NCBI GenBank assembly: GCA_039028495.1
Contig: JBCCHY010000019.1
Coordinates: 1 to 19,217, forward strand
Length of the DNA: 19,217 bases
Source: JBCCHY01 sp039028495
GTDB lineage: Bacteria > Patescibacteriota > Saccharimonadia > Saccharimonadales > VXPC01
Reading direction: 5' to 3'
The first letter of the stretch is position 1, and each line of letters starts with the position of its first letter. Made by a program: the position numbers and the translations under genes. Below the pieces are notes generated by a model. That model made no database searches. It saw nothing but the letters and a program-made list of their open reading frames with translations, and was not told the DNA's origin. Below, piece after piece: positions 1-7,347 of this stretch.

Positions 1-443
1 GAGAGGGGCGAGAGGGAGAGGGGAAGCAGAGAGATAGACACACAATATTCCCAGATTAAACGTCCGGTTCGCGGGCTTTATGGAGAGTGTACATTGGCTC
101 CTAAATATCCACGAACTCAACATCGTCCAGAGTGGGGCTGGAGTTGTCTTCACTTCATGCAATCCAGGACTCGGCTGTGGATATTTAGGAGCCAGTTTAC
201 GTACACCTTGGGAGTTATCCGCTCTCGACTGAGAATACATCGATAACATGACACCAGTTCAGATGGGTTTGACCGCAACTCAAGTGCTATAAACGGGGTG
301 AAGTAGATTTTTCTGCACGTGGCAAGGATCAAGGAGAGCATTGCCTGAGCTCTATTCCCCAATGGAGGGAACTGAGGGACATGAAGTACCCGCAGACGCA
401 AACAGCTGCATGCAGCGCGTGTGACTAACCGGTCAACAGTAAC
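1..443. other. Gene-poor window edge with homopurine tract
   Basis: No convincing coding region. The first 38 bases are almost entirely G and A. Bases 95-112 and 177-194 form a perfect 18-bp inverted repeat. The only open frame of any length (150-401, minus) starts at TTG, has no ribosome binding site and resembles no protein I know. The composition is unlike the rest of the window, so an assembly edge, a decayed region or a chimeric join are all possible. Confidence 0.5.
95..194. repeat. 18-bp perfect inverted repeat
   Basis: TGGCTCCTAAATATCCAC at 95-112 is matched exactly by its reverse complement at 177-194, with a 64-bp spacer. An outer GTGTAC (87-92) pairs with GTACAC (201-206). The arms could form a hairpin or cruciform. 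No flanking element or gene explains it. Confidence 0.8.
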
Positions 444-755
444 TCAGTAGTAATATTCGAGTGCCAGAATATAACTCACCAACAATTCAGTCGATCCATC
501 TCTGTGATCCGTTGTGTGTGCGTCTGCGTTGTCTTCTGTGTGTGCATCTGCGTCTGCGACGGTGCGTTCTGTGTGAACGGCGTCTACGTTTGATTCGCCG
601 TTAGGCACGGTATCCGTGTTTGTAGCGGCATCTACTCTTTGATGCGACGAATGTCCATTTGCGCCGCTGAGTCCATTTATTCCATTTTTGCTACTAGGTG
701 CTACGAGTGACTGGCCGTTACTAGCTGGAGTTGTGTTCTCAACGCTGACAGCCGG
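444..755 (-). other. Open low-complexity frame after truncated kinase
   Basis: A frame of about 103 codons is open here on the minus strand and overlaps the 3' end of the kinase gene in another frame. A shift of one base near 741-755 would fuse it to the kinase. Its translation is rich in Asn, Ala, Ser, Asp, His and Thr (for example VADADAHTEDNADAHTTD) and shows no ATPase motif. It has no good start codon of its own; an in-frame GTG is the only internal candidate of note. It may be a frameshifted tail of the kinase, a remnant of another gene, or chance. Not recognised. Confidence 0.3.
513..552. repeat. Imperfect 24-bp tandem repeat
   Basis: TGTGTGTGCGTCTGCG at 513-528 recurs with one change at 537-552, a period of 24 bases. 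On the minus strand each copy reads ADAHT in the open low-complexity frame. Confidence 0.6.
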
Positions 756-2418
756 TCAGAGTACCTCCGTCTATCTTTGACATATCGAGCATGTCGACCA
801 CGATACTCGACATCCTGCCAAGCCCTTCGTGGGCATAGTCGAGCAGCTCTTGTTGAGACTTCTTCAGTTTGACGTCTTTGTCCACTATCAGCATGCCTAC
901 GAAGCCTTTGGAAGCTGTGATTTGTGGGCGCAGTTGATGAGAGGCCATGGATATCAGGTCGCTCTTAGCCTGGTCGCTTTGTTCAAGTGCACGGTTTGTT
1001 TTCCGGAGTTGCTTGGTCGCCTCTTTTACTTCGCTTGCTAGGCGGGTGTTAAATTCTTGTATTTCCGCGAAATTAAGACTGTTTGTGATAGCGACGCCTA
1101 TATTGTTACCAGCTGTGTTTATTAGTTGCAGGTCTTGGCGAGTGTAAACAGAGCCACTAGATTTGTGCCCGTATAGTAGGTAGCCGATAATGTTACCCTG
1201 ATTCTCAATAACCGACACGATTTCTATTCCATTACGAATAAGCGCCAGTTTAACTTCTGTTTCTTCCATGAGGTCTACTATCTGCGGCTCCCGTATCTCT
1301 TGCAACAGGGTAATAATTTTATTTGGTAGTTTAGGGGCACTCCCAAAGCGCGCTTTTTGTACAAGGTTTTGACCGGACATCACTATGTAGCTGTGTATTG
1401 ATTTTGGCTTCAGTGCCTCTCCAAGCACATGGAGACCATTATTTAAAGTTGTTTGAATTTCAATCTCTTTCACCAGCTCTTGAGACAATTCGGCTAGAAC
1501 GTCTCTGGTTACGTAGGCTGATTGATAAAAGAGTTTTAGCGAGAGACTGTCAAACAATCTTTTAACATAGGGGAATACGGTTATCGATAGGGCAACCACA
1601 AGGCCTATCGCCAGCGTCCTTTCACGGTCGTTGCTTATGCGTGTGTTGATTATCTGACTAGACACAAATGACACAGCAGACACAATGAAAACAACACTGA
1701 ACGTATGGGCGAGTAATCTTGATATGGTCCGTCGTATATCGAACATACCATGCCTGATGATCGCGGTTGAGATGAAGCTAATAAAAATGAGAGCGGAAGC
1801 CCCTGTTAACAGTGCGTTCAGGGCTGAAGGTATATCTTGACCGAGTAAAATGAGACCAACTATGCCATTAACTGTCAGGATGGAGGCAATTCCATAAAAA
1901 ACCATTCTAATCTGTGCTTTTTGGCGTATGCTCGCCCTCCCTCTCTTCCTTACTAGTAGCCAGAGACTTGCTAGTACTTGCCCGATAACAAATAGACTCT
2001 GTAGGCTATAGAGTACACTGGCAGCTTCTATGTTCACCCCACTAGAATCTAGAGACACACCCGTTATTAGCAGCCCTGCAGTAGCGGCCGCGATGAAAAC
2101 AGCGTTTATGAACGCAATGATCATGAGCATAACTTTTGAAAAGCTAACACTTTTGTAAGGGAAGTAATTTGAAAACAACAAGAAGACAGTTCCTACTGGC
2201 GTACCTACACCAAGAGCTATATTGAGCCAGACACTTGCTGTGCTTTCGCTACTGGCAGTGTCGCTGAGCATTAGTGCTAGTAACCATGCTGCGAGGGTCG
2301 CTGACAGTAGTCCAAGTAGTCTGTTGGAGGTAGCTGTTGGGTTATTCTGATAGACAAGATAGCCCAGTATAGTTAGGCCTATGATTGATGGCAAGTATGA
2401 ATAAACTATGATGTCCAT
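739..2418 (-). pseudogene. Truncated 7TM-GAF sensor histidine kinase
   Basis: The 559-residue product resembles membrane sensor kinases with an N-terminal seven-helix module. About seven hydrophobic segments lie in residues 1-220, two more at about 230-285, then a GAF-like region (about 295-455), a coiled coil (about 460-485) and a HisKA helix pair. The phospho-acceptor is probably H494, in SHQLRPQITASKG. The usual H-box is H-(E/Q)-L-R-T-P-L, so the T-P pair after Arg is altered here. The protein stops at TGCQR soon after the HisKA domain (MLDMSKIDGG), and the whole HATPase domain with its N, G1 and G2 boxes is missing. A frame open in +1 follows but carries no ATPase signature. The start is ATG; it is divergent from the DUF2156 gene. 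It cannot autophosphorylate alone. It could be a pseudogene, an assembly break, or a substrate phosphorylated by a partner kinase. Confidence 0.75.
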
Positions 2419-2468
2419 TTAGTATTTTTCAGTTATTTTTCAGAAAATGAAAACTGATCCTGATTACT

Positions 2469-2483
2469 CTTTACGTAGTAAAG
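2469..2483. promoter_or_regulatory. Palindrome upstream of DUF2156 gene
   Basis: CTTTACGTAGTAAAG is an inverted repeat with 6-base arms and a 3-base centre. It ends five bases before the Shine-Dalgarno of the plus-strand gene, in the divergent intergenic region. It could be an operator or a small 5'UTR hairpin. Confidence 0.35.
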
Positions 2484-2487
2484 CATA

Positions 2488-2494
2488 AGGAGGA
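2488..2494 (+). promoter_or_regulatory. Strong Shine-Dalgarno for DUF2156 gene
   Basis: AAGGAGG lies five to six bases before ATG 2500. This fixes the start of the DUF2156-like gene and contrasts with the leaderless-looking starts elsewhere in the window. Confidence 0.8.
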
Positions 2495-2499
2495 TGTAA

Positions 2500-3387
2500 A
2501 TGGTACCTTTATTTCCAGCGTTTACCTACATAGGTCCAGAGCAGCTAGTGGATATCCAACGAATAACTCGAGGTCATCCATCGTATTCTGACTATAATCA
2601 AGTAAGTCTATTCTCTTGGGATATACATCAAAACACACTCGTCTCAACTCTTTATGGTAACTTGGTTGTTATATTTAGTGATTACGTTACATCTGATAGG
2701 CAGGTTGGGCTCCTGGGGAGTAGCAACCTCAGCAAGTGCATATCTGTGCTTAAAGGATTCCTGCCCTCTATTGGCTGCGGTGACCGCATACACTATGTAC
2801 CGCATGAAACGGCAAAGTCACTAGAAGATAGCTTTGATATAGCCGAAGACCCAGACAATCATGACTACATCCTTGTACTGGATAGGGTGATTCAGTCAAG
2901 GGGGAAAGACTACCGGAATTTTCGCAGAAAAATAAAGTCTTTTCGGGCTTATGACTCTTTGAGTGTGTTCCAGCAGATTGATTTAGAAGAGGAGAGCCAG
3001 CGCTCCAGCATACTCAAAGTCTTTAGCCAGAGAGAATTGTCTAAGGATAATGATCATGGGAACGAGCTGTCTGCAATGATGAGGCTACTCAAAAACAGGG
3101 ATCTTTTTGAGATCGAGGCCTATGGGCTAAGGATCGATGATGAGCTGCAAGCTTTTATCATTATCGAGCTCGAGAGCGATGATATGGTTGTAGGTCATTT
3201 TTGGAAAGCGAATATTGAGTTTTCTGGCATTTATCACTCATTGTTGCTGCAGACCAGCAAGACTCTATGTGATAGAGGCTACAAACAGATGAATATAGAA
3301 CAGGATCTGGGCATACCGGGTCTTCGTCAGTCAAAGAAGTCCCTGTGCCCCAAGATTCTGAAAAAATATTCAGTTACGCTAGCGTAA
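2500..3387 (+). CDS. DUF2156 / phosphatidylglycerol lysyltransferase-like protein
   Basis: The 295-residue protein resembles the DUF2156 family, the GNAT-fold catalytic domain found at the C-terminus of MprF-type aminoacyl-phosphatidylglycerol synthases and in stand-alone proteins. Evidence is the C-terminal signature: MNIEQDLGIPGLRQSKKSL followed by LKKYSV, close to the family pattern of N-x-E-x-D-x-G-x-x-G-L-R-x-x-K and a terminal KY. The conserved FRRKIKSF basic stretch around residues 141-148 also fits. No membrane helices are present, so it lacks the flippase part of MprF and is probably soluble. Family members move an aminoacyl or acyl group; the substrate here is unknown. The start is set by a strong AGGAGG. 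Its 3' end overlaps the convergent gene in a shared palindrome. A generic acyltransferase is the alternative. Confidence 0.75.
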   Translation: MVPLFPAFTYIGPEQLVDIQRITRGHPSYSDYNQVSLFSWDIHQNTLVSTLYGNLVVIFSDYVTSDRQVGLLGSSNLSKCISVLKGFLPSIGCGDRIHYVPHETAKSLEDSFDIAEDPDNHDYILVLDRVIQSRGKDYRNFRRKIKSFRAYDSLSVFQQIDLEEESQRSSILKVFSQRELSKDNDHGNELSAMMRLLKNRDLFEIEAYGLRIDDELQAFIIIELESDDMVVGHFWKANIEFSGIYHSLLLQTSKTLCDRGYKQMNIEQDLGIPGLRQSKKSLCPKILKKYSVTLA

Positions 3388-3389
3388 CT
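3372..3389. terminator. Palindrome shared by two convergent stops
   Basis: AGTTACGCTAGCGTAACT is a perfect 18-bp palindrome that contains the stop codons of both convergent genes. It could fold as a 7-bp stem with a CTAG loop on either transcript. A TTTTTT run lies a few bases downstream in the minus direction; the plus side has only TTT. A bidirectional terminator is likely but not certain. Confidence 0.5.
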
Positions 3390-4405
3390 TTGACGAAGCT
3401 CTGTCGGTAGTCTACTTCATTAAACTCAAGCGACATCAACTGTGAGCGTGAAGTTGCGAACCTAGCAAGGGTTGGTATCTTTTGATTACTCATCTGATTG
3501 CACTCTATTAGCATCGTTGGGTTCAGTCTAAAAGCATCAAAACTACGAACCATCTCTACGAAGCTGTGTCGTGTTAAATAGGGTTTCTGCCCGGGTACAG
3601 AAAAGACCAGAGGACATGCGAAGTGCGGCTCCCTATCAGACTTGGGGTGCCCGGCTAAGAAATCATCGTTTAACCAGTCACACAACGCCACATCACATAT
3701 GATCATCAGGTTAGCTACTAAGCCATCTACCCGATGTACGTACTTAAGGTACTCAGGGTCTCGTAATATATGTGTAAAATCGGCTTCTGTGAGTGTCGCC
3801 TGCACAGGGTCTTCGTCTACTATCTGCATGAATGCTGCCTGGTATGCTTCCCAGGCGTACTCTATATCTGCCTGACTCATACTGATTTCTCTGTATGTGT
3901 GCGGGCTATGTTGTGGGTAGTTATCTGTATAGATAGATCCACTAGCTTCTGGGCTTGTACGATTCAATATAGTAAATCTCTCTTTGTAAAAATGGTGGCT
4001 TGCCTTAGTCCCCTGTACAAGGGCGGTCATACCCAGCTCATTCGCGGCACGAGAGATTTTATCTACTCGTTGATCAAGATCTGAGAAGTCAGTCTCTATA
4101 ACAAATGGCCGAGCCCTTTCAGCGAGTACTCTGACAATTTGGGTGTAGTCATCTGGCGCCAGGTCAATATCTAAGAGGTGGAGGAAGTCAAGACGTTTTT
4201 TATCTGGACCATAGTACTCTGGACGCAGCCATGAGTGCGCAGTAACATCCGAGATAACGCAAATTGAGCTACCTCGTAGCTCAATTTCAGCAACACCCTC
4301 CCTTTTCTTTGCTTCTGCCAGCTCAGGTCCAGTAAGCCCTAGTAAAACAGGAAGACCCCTGGAAGCCATCCTCCGATTTTTCTCGTAGTTAGCACCAAGG
4401 CTCAT
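3374..4405 (-). CDS. Unrecognised 343-aa protein coupled to arginine decarboxylase
   Basis: I do not recognise a family. The protein is soluble, without signal peptide or membrane helices. The second half (about residues 170-340) has features that could fit an acyl-CoA N-acyltransferase-like fold: a tract ending DGLVANLMIICD, then CDWLNDDFL, and later PTMLIECNQMSNQKIP. This is weak evidence. The gene starts 17 bases inside the end of the arginine decarboxylase gene, so the two should be co-translated; the nearest TTG and a later ATG at 4369 are alternative starts. The context suggests a partner that uses, modifies or senses arginine or agmatine. It converges on the DUF2156-like gene and shares its last codons with it. 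Confidence 0.7.
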   Translation of the reverse strand: MSLGANYEKNRRMASRGLPVLLGLTGPELAEAKKREGVAEIELRGSSICVISDVTAHSWLRPEYYGPDKKRLDFLHLLDIDLAPDDYTQIVRVLAERARPFVIETDFSDLDQRVDKISRAANELGMTALVQGTKASHHFYKERFTILNRTSPEASGSIYTDNYPQHSPHTYREISMSQADIEYAWEAYQAAFMQIVDEDPVQATLTEADFTHILRDPEYLKYVHRVDGLVANLMIICDVALCDWLNDDFLAGHPKSDREPHFACPLVFSVPGQKPYLTRHSFVEMVRSFDAFRLNPTMLIECNQMSNQKIPTLARFATSRSQLMSLEFNEVDYRQSFVKVTLA

Positions 4406-4877
4406 GCTCAAACACAGCCATTACGATAGCCGAGGTACATTTTTTACGGCATTTTGTTTCTATGATTTCCATGTTTATGTCTGCGGGGTCTAGTCTTATC
4501 GATCTGGAGACGCACATATCCGATAGGCTTGCTGTAATTAAGTCACGACAACTTTCCGCGCTATCTGAGTGATGTTCAACAAACAAACCTCGGTTGTCCT
4601 CACCGTACTGTATCCAGCCTATGCCCGAGCTGATAGTAGATCCGGGTACACAGCTATCCGCTCGAGCCTGTACGACGTATAGCCTGTCACCATGAGATCC
4701 CACATTAGAAACTATCTCGCTTTCACCGAGTGTCCTTACGATGCTATGAGGTGGTATGACAGAGCTTAGTAGCACCAAGTTAAAGTTGTGAACGCCTATT
4801 TTACTCAGAGCTGAGTCATAGGCAGATATATCTGTCTCACCCACACCCGCACCGCTCTTCACCTGTATATCTGGCAT
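4389..4877 (-). CDS. pdaD: Pyruvoyl-dependent arginine decarboxylase
   Basis: This enzyme family converts arginine to agmatine and CO2, the first step of one polyamine route, using a pyruvoyl group made by self-cleavage rather than PLP. The 162-residue length is typical. The N-terminus (SGAGVGETDISAYDSALSKI) has the family's glycine- and threonine-rich start, followed by FNLVLLSSVIPP, where cleavage is expected between S38 and S39. The conserved catalytic Glu fits E101 in GLFVEHH. The C-terminal strand (SAIVMAVFEHEPW) is also typical. It overlaps the downstream unrecognised gene by 17 bases. A perfect TATAAT sits eight bases before ATG with no Shine-Dalgarno, so the mRNA is probably leaderless. 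Related pyruvoyl enzymes can decarboxylate other amino acids, so the substrate is inferred from family. Confidence 0.9.
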   Translation of the reverse strand: MPDIQVKSGAGVGETDISAYDSALSKIGVHNFNLVLLSSVIPPHSIVRTLGESEIVSNVGSHGDRLYVVQARADSCVPGSTISSGIGWIQYGEDNRGLFVEHHSDSAESCRDLITASLSDMCVSRSIRLDPADINMEIIETKCRKKCTSAIVMAVFEHEPWC

Positions 4878-4885
4878 CTTAGGGG

Positions 4886-4891
4886 ATTATA
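4886..4891 (-). promoter_or_regulatory. -10 box of arginine decarboxylase gene
   Basis: TATAAT on the minus strand, eight bases before ATG 4877. Transcription would start at or within about two bases of the ATG. No TTGACA-like -35 is visible. Confidence 0.6.
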
Positions 4892-4917
4892 TACATCTGC
4901 CTTCGTAGAATTATGAT

Positions 4918-5595
4918 TTATTTATGAATACCGGCAATCATGTATCCGACACCATGCTTTGTTTTGATGATACTGTCTCCGCCTGCTTGTACAATCTTTC
5001 TGCGCAGGTTTCTTATGCAGGACTCTAGTCGGTTACTTGTGTTGCCAACCTCAACACCCCAGATTACTTGCAGCAAGTGTTCCCGCTTAACAACTTTCTC
5101 TTTATGCCGCACCAAATACTCTAGGAGCCTGAATTCTAGTGGGGTTAAATTTAGTCTCAAGCCGCCGTACATTGCTCCTTGAGAAGATATCTCAAGCACC
5201 AGTTCACCGACTTGGATTTTTTCTTGCACAATACCTGGAGGTCTGCGGTTTAGGGCTTTAATTCTGGCAACGAGCTCTTCATGGTTGAATGGTTTTACCA
5301 AGTAGTCGTCTGCCCCCGCCCCTAGGCCATCTACGCGGTCTTTATGAGAGACGCGAGAAGAAACTATTATTATGGGTGTAGCAATTTTTTGCTTTCGTAC
5401 TTTGCGGCAGACAGCTAGACCATTGTCGCCAGGCATTTCGATATCCAAAACTGCCACGTCGTAGTGATTCTTTTGCAATAAGCGCAGTGCTTCACTGCCG
5501 TTGTTAGTAGTGTGAGAGGTCATGCCAGCTTTGTTAAGACATAGCCGCATAAACTCACTTAGCAGCTTGTCGTCCTCTGCTATGAGGATTTTCAT
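4918..5595 (-). CDS. OmpR/PhoB-family response regulator
   Basis: A 225-residue two-domain regulator. The receiver domain (1-115) has the acidic pair D8-D9, phospho-acceptor D51 in AVLDIEMP, S79 and K101 in VKPF. The C-terminal winged helix (about 125-222) has the OmpR signature: LTPLEFRLLEYL, then SNRLESCIRNLRRKI and KTKHGVGYMI. Phosphorylation should promote dimer binding to promoter DNA. It is divergent from the soluble PAS kinase at 5782 with a 186-bp shared control region, and ends 40 bases before the arginine decarboxylase gene. Its partner could be that PAS kinase or, before it decayed, the truncated 7TM kinase; neither is proven. ATG 5595 follows AAGGTGG. Confidence 0.93.
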   Translation of the reverse strand: MKILIAEDDKLLSEFMRLCLNKAGMTSHTTNNGSEALRLLQKNHYDVAVLDIEMPGDNGLAVCRKVRKQKIATPIIIVSSRVSHKDRVDGLGAGADDYLVKPFNHEELVARIKALNRRPPGIVQEKIQVGELVLEISSQGAMYGGLRLNLTPLEFRLLEYLVRHKEKVVKREHLLQVIWGVEVGNTSNRLESCIRNLRRKIVQAGGDSIIKTKHGVGYMIAGIHK

Positions 5596-5700
5596 ACACC
5601 CACCTTATTTCCGCTATATTAGCATAAGCTGAGCATGTTTTCTTTTCGTCAGCTTCTTTAGAACTTTGTTAACTCCCAGGTAGGGTGCTGCGCATACTTC

Positions 5701-5706
5701 TATAAT
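5701..5706 (+). promoter_or_regulatory. Candidate -10 box for PAS kinase gene
   Basis: A perfect TATAAT, 75 bases upstream of ATG 5782, in the region shared with the divergent OmpR-type gene. No clear -35 is seen. The expected leader would be about 70 bases. Confidence 0.4.
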
Positions 5707-5781
5707 GGTTATCTATGAGGGTGGATTTAACTTGCATAGTAAGAGCCCAGAACATAAGAAGTGTGCTAATTAGGTGCGGCA

Positions 5782-6954
5782 ATGCTAAGTACAGTTGATA
5801 ATACCTCCGGAGGCGCCAGCCCGTACGGACTGAATAGTTCGGGATGTCACTTTGACGGTATCTTCAGAGCGTCTATAGCCAGCATAGCAGATGGGTTTAT
5901 AGTGACGGACGATCAGAGACGTGTCGTCTACACTAATGAGTCGGCCGCTAAACTGCTAAACGCGCCGATCCAGGAGGACCTGGTTGGTCAAGATATAGAA
6001 AAGATTCTGCCAGTCACTGACGTCGATGGGAACAAACTGCATGCGGCTCACCCCGTGCGATATGTGATTGAAACAAAAAAGAGTATTGTCAGCTCGTCTT
6101 CCTTGTCAAACTACTACTATTCATATAATGGTTCTAGTCCGATTCCTGTCTCGGTGACGATTTCTCCGATTTACATGGGCGACGAGTTTTTCGGGACAGT
6201 ACAAGTTTTTCAAGACAGCACTTGGCAACAAGAAATTGATAGAACACGCAATGAGATGGTCTCGTTCGCGTCCCATCAGCTAAGGACGCCGTTATCAGCG
6301 ATTAACTGGAACAGCGAGGCCTTGTTAAAAAAGGATAGCTTAGCTAAAAAAGACAGACGAACTCTAAACTACATTTACGAATCGTCGAAAGGCATGACAG
6401 AGCTAGTAAACGCCCTCCTGAATGTATCGAGGTTTGAACTGGGCACGATAGAGCTTGATGTTTGTGACATCGATCTGCCAGAGATAGTCGCGCAAATATG
6501 CGAAGACTACGAACGACTGGCATCACTTAAGAATGTGACACTGGAAATCACATCTAGAGGCTCCAGCATGCCACTCTCGGGTGATAAAAGGTTCGTAAAG
6601 ATGCTGCTTGATAATCTTATTTCTAATGCAGTTAAATACACAAACCAAGGGGTTGTTGGTGTGTATATGGATTTTTCAGCTACTGAAGATCAGGTCCCTT
6701 TTGAGGCGGTAACCATGCCGGGTGTGCTAATTAGTGTCTCTGATTCTGGGATAGGTATACCTGAGCAACAGCAGAGTCAGATTTTCCAGAAGCTTTTTCG
6801 TGCCGACAATGCTAGGCAAGAAGATGTCAGCGGGACAGGTCTTGGACTGTACCTGACCTCTCTGATAGTCAGGGAAATGTCTGGTCATGTTTGGTTTGAG
6901 TCGTTTGAAGGCAAAGGAGCAACATTTAGTGTGTTCCTACCTATAAAAAGGTAG
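5782..6954 (+). CDS. Soluble PAS-domain histidine kinase
   Basis: A 390-residue kinase without membrane helices, so it should sense a cytoplasmic signal or a partner. A PAS domain spans about 24-150 (ADGFIVTDDQRRVVYTNESA). The HisKA domain follows, with phospho-acceptor H165 in SFASHQLRTPLSAI. The HATPase domain is complete: N box DNLISNAVKYT (277-287), G1 DSGIGI (321-326) and G2 GTGLGL (351-356). The next gene, a lone receiver, begins 16 bases downstream with a strong Shine-Dalgarno, so the two form an operon and probably a cognate pair. The divergent OmpR-type regulator is another possible target. The start is ATG with a modest AGGTG site. Confidence 0.93.
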   Translation: MLSTVDNTSGGASPYGLNSSGCHFDGIFRASIASIADGFIVTDDQRRVVYTNESAAKLLNAPIQEDLVGQDIEKILPVTDVDGNKLHAAHPVRYVIETKKSIVSSSSLSNYYYSYNGSSPIPVSVTISPIYMGDEFFGTVQVFQDSTWQQEIDRTRNEMVSFASHQLRTPLSAINWNSEALLKKDSLAKKDRRTLNYIYESSKGMTELVNALLNVSRFELGTIELDVCDIDLPEIVAQICEDYERLASLKNVTLEITSRGSSMPLSGDKRFVKMLLDNLISNAVKYTNQGVVGVYMDFSATEDQVPFEAVTMPGVLISVSDSGIGIPEQQQSQIFQKLFRADNARQEDVSGTGLGLYLTSLIVREMSGHVWFESFEGKGATFSVFLPIKR

Positions 6955-6960
6955 ATAAAT

Positions 6961-6967
6961 AGGAGGA
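6961..6967 (+). promoter_or_regulatory. Shine-Dalgarno of receiver gene
   Basis: AGGAGGA lies just before ATATATG, setting the start of the receiver gene at 6971 directly behind the PAS kinase. Confidence 0.75.
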
Positions 6968-6970
6968 TAT

Positions 6971-7339
6971 ATGAAAAAAGTATTAGTAGTGGAAGACGAA
7001 GCAGCGCTGCGAAGTGCCCTCTGTGATGCACTAAGGGACGAAGGGATTACAGTGTTAGAGGCGAGTAACGGAGAGGAGGCGCTGCAGCTCCTGCGTACAG
7101 AAGAGCCAGATTTAATGCTTTTGGACAACCTGATGCCAGTCATGGACGGTGCCTCTACGCTCCAGGCGATGAAAGATGACGATTCGTTACCACGCTGCCG
7201 TGTCATCATGCTGACTAACCTAAATGAAATCGAAGCGCTTAATGAGTCGCTGGTTGGTGGGGCGACAGATTATCTGATCAAGTCCGACACTGGGCTAGAT
7301 GAGGTTGTCAAGATTGTCCAGGGCTGTTTCTCCGAGTAG
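6971..7339 (+). CDS. Single-domain response regulator receiver
   Basis: A 122-residue CheY-like protein made only of a receiver domain. The acidic pocket is E9-D10, phospho-acceptor D52 lies in LMLLDNLMP, T82 in IMLTN and K104 in YLIKSD. There is no DNA-binding output, so it probably acts by protein contact or as a phosphorelay step. It follows the PAS kinase with 16 bases between them, which strongly suggests that kinase as phosphodonor. It converges on the secreted HExxH gene with an 8-base gap and no clear terminator. Confidence 0.93.
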   Translation: MKKVLVVEDEAALRSALCDALRDEGITVLEASNGEEALQLLRTEEPDLMLLDNLMPVMDGASTLQAMKDDDSLPRCRVIMLTNLNEIEALNESLVGGATDYLIKSDTGLDEVVKIVQGCFSE

Positions 7340-7347
7340 TTTATCCT

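Noticed and set aside
150..401. 83-aa open frame on the minus strand
   Set aside because: TTG start, no ribosome binding site or promoter, no recognisable motif, and it lies partly across an inverted repeat.
513..552. CRISPR array
   Set aside because: Only two short, directly adjacent GT-rich copies with no spacers and no cas genes in the window.
2430..2460. Hairpin in the TTTTTCAG/GAAAAC stretch upstream of the kinase gene
   Set aside because: The arms pair only with a large bulge and the sequence is very A/T-rich, so chance is a sufficient explanation.
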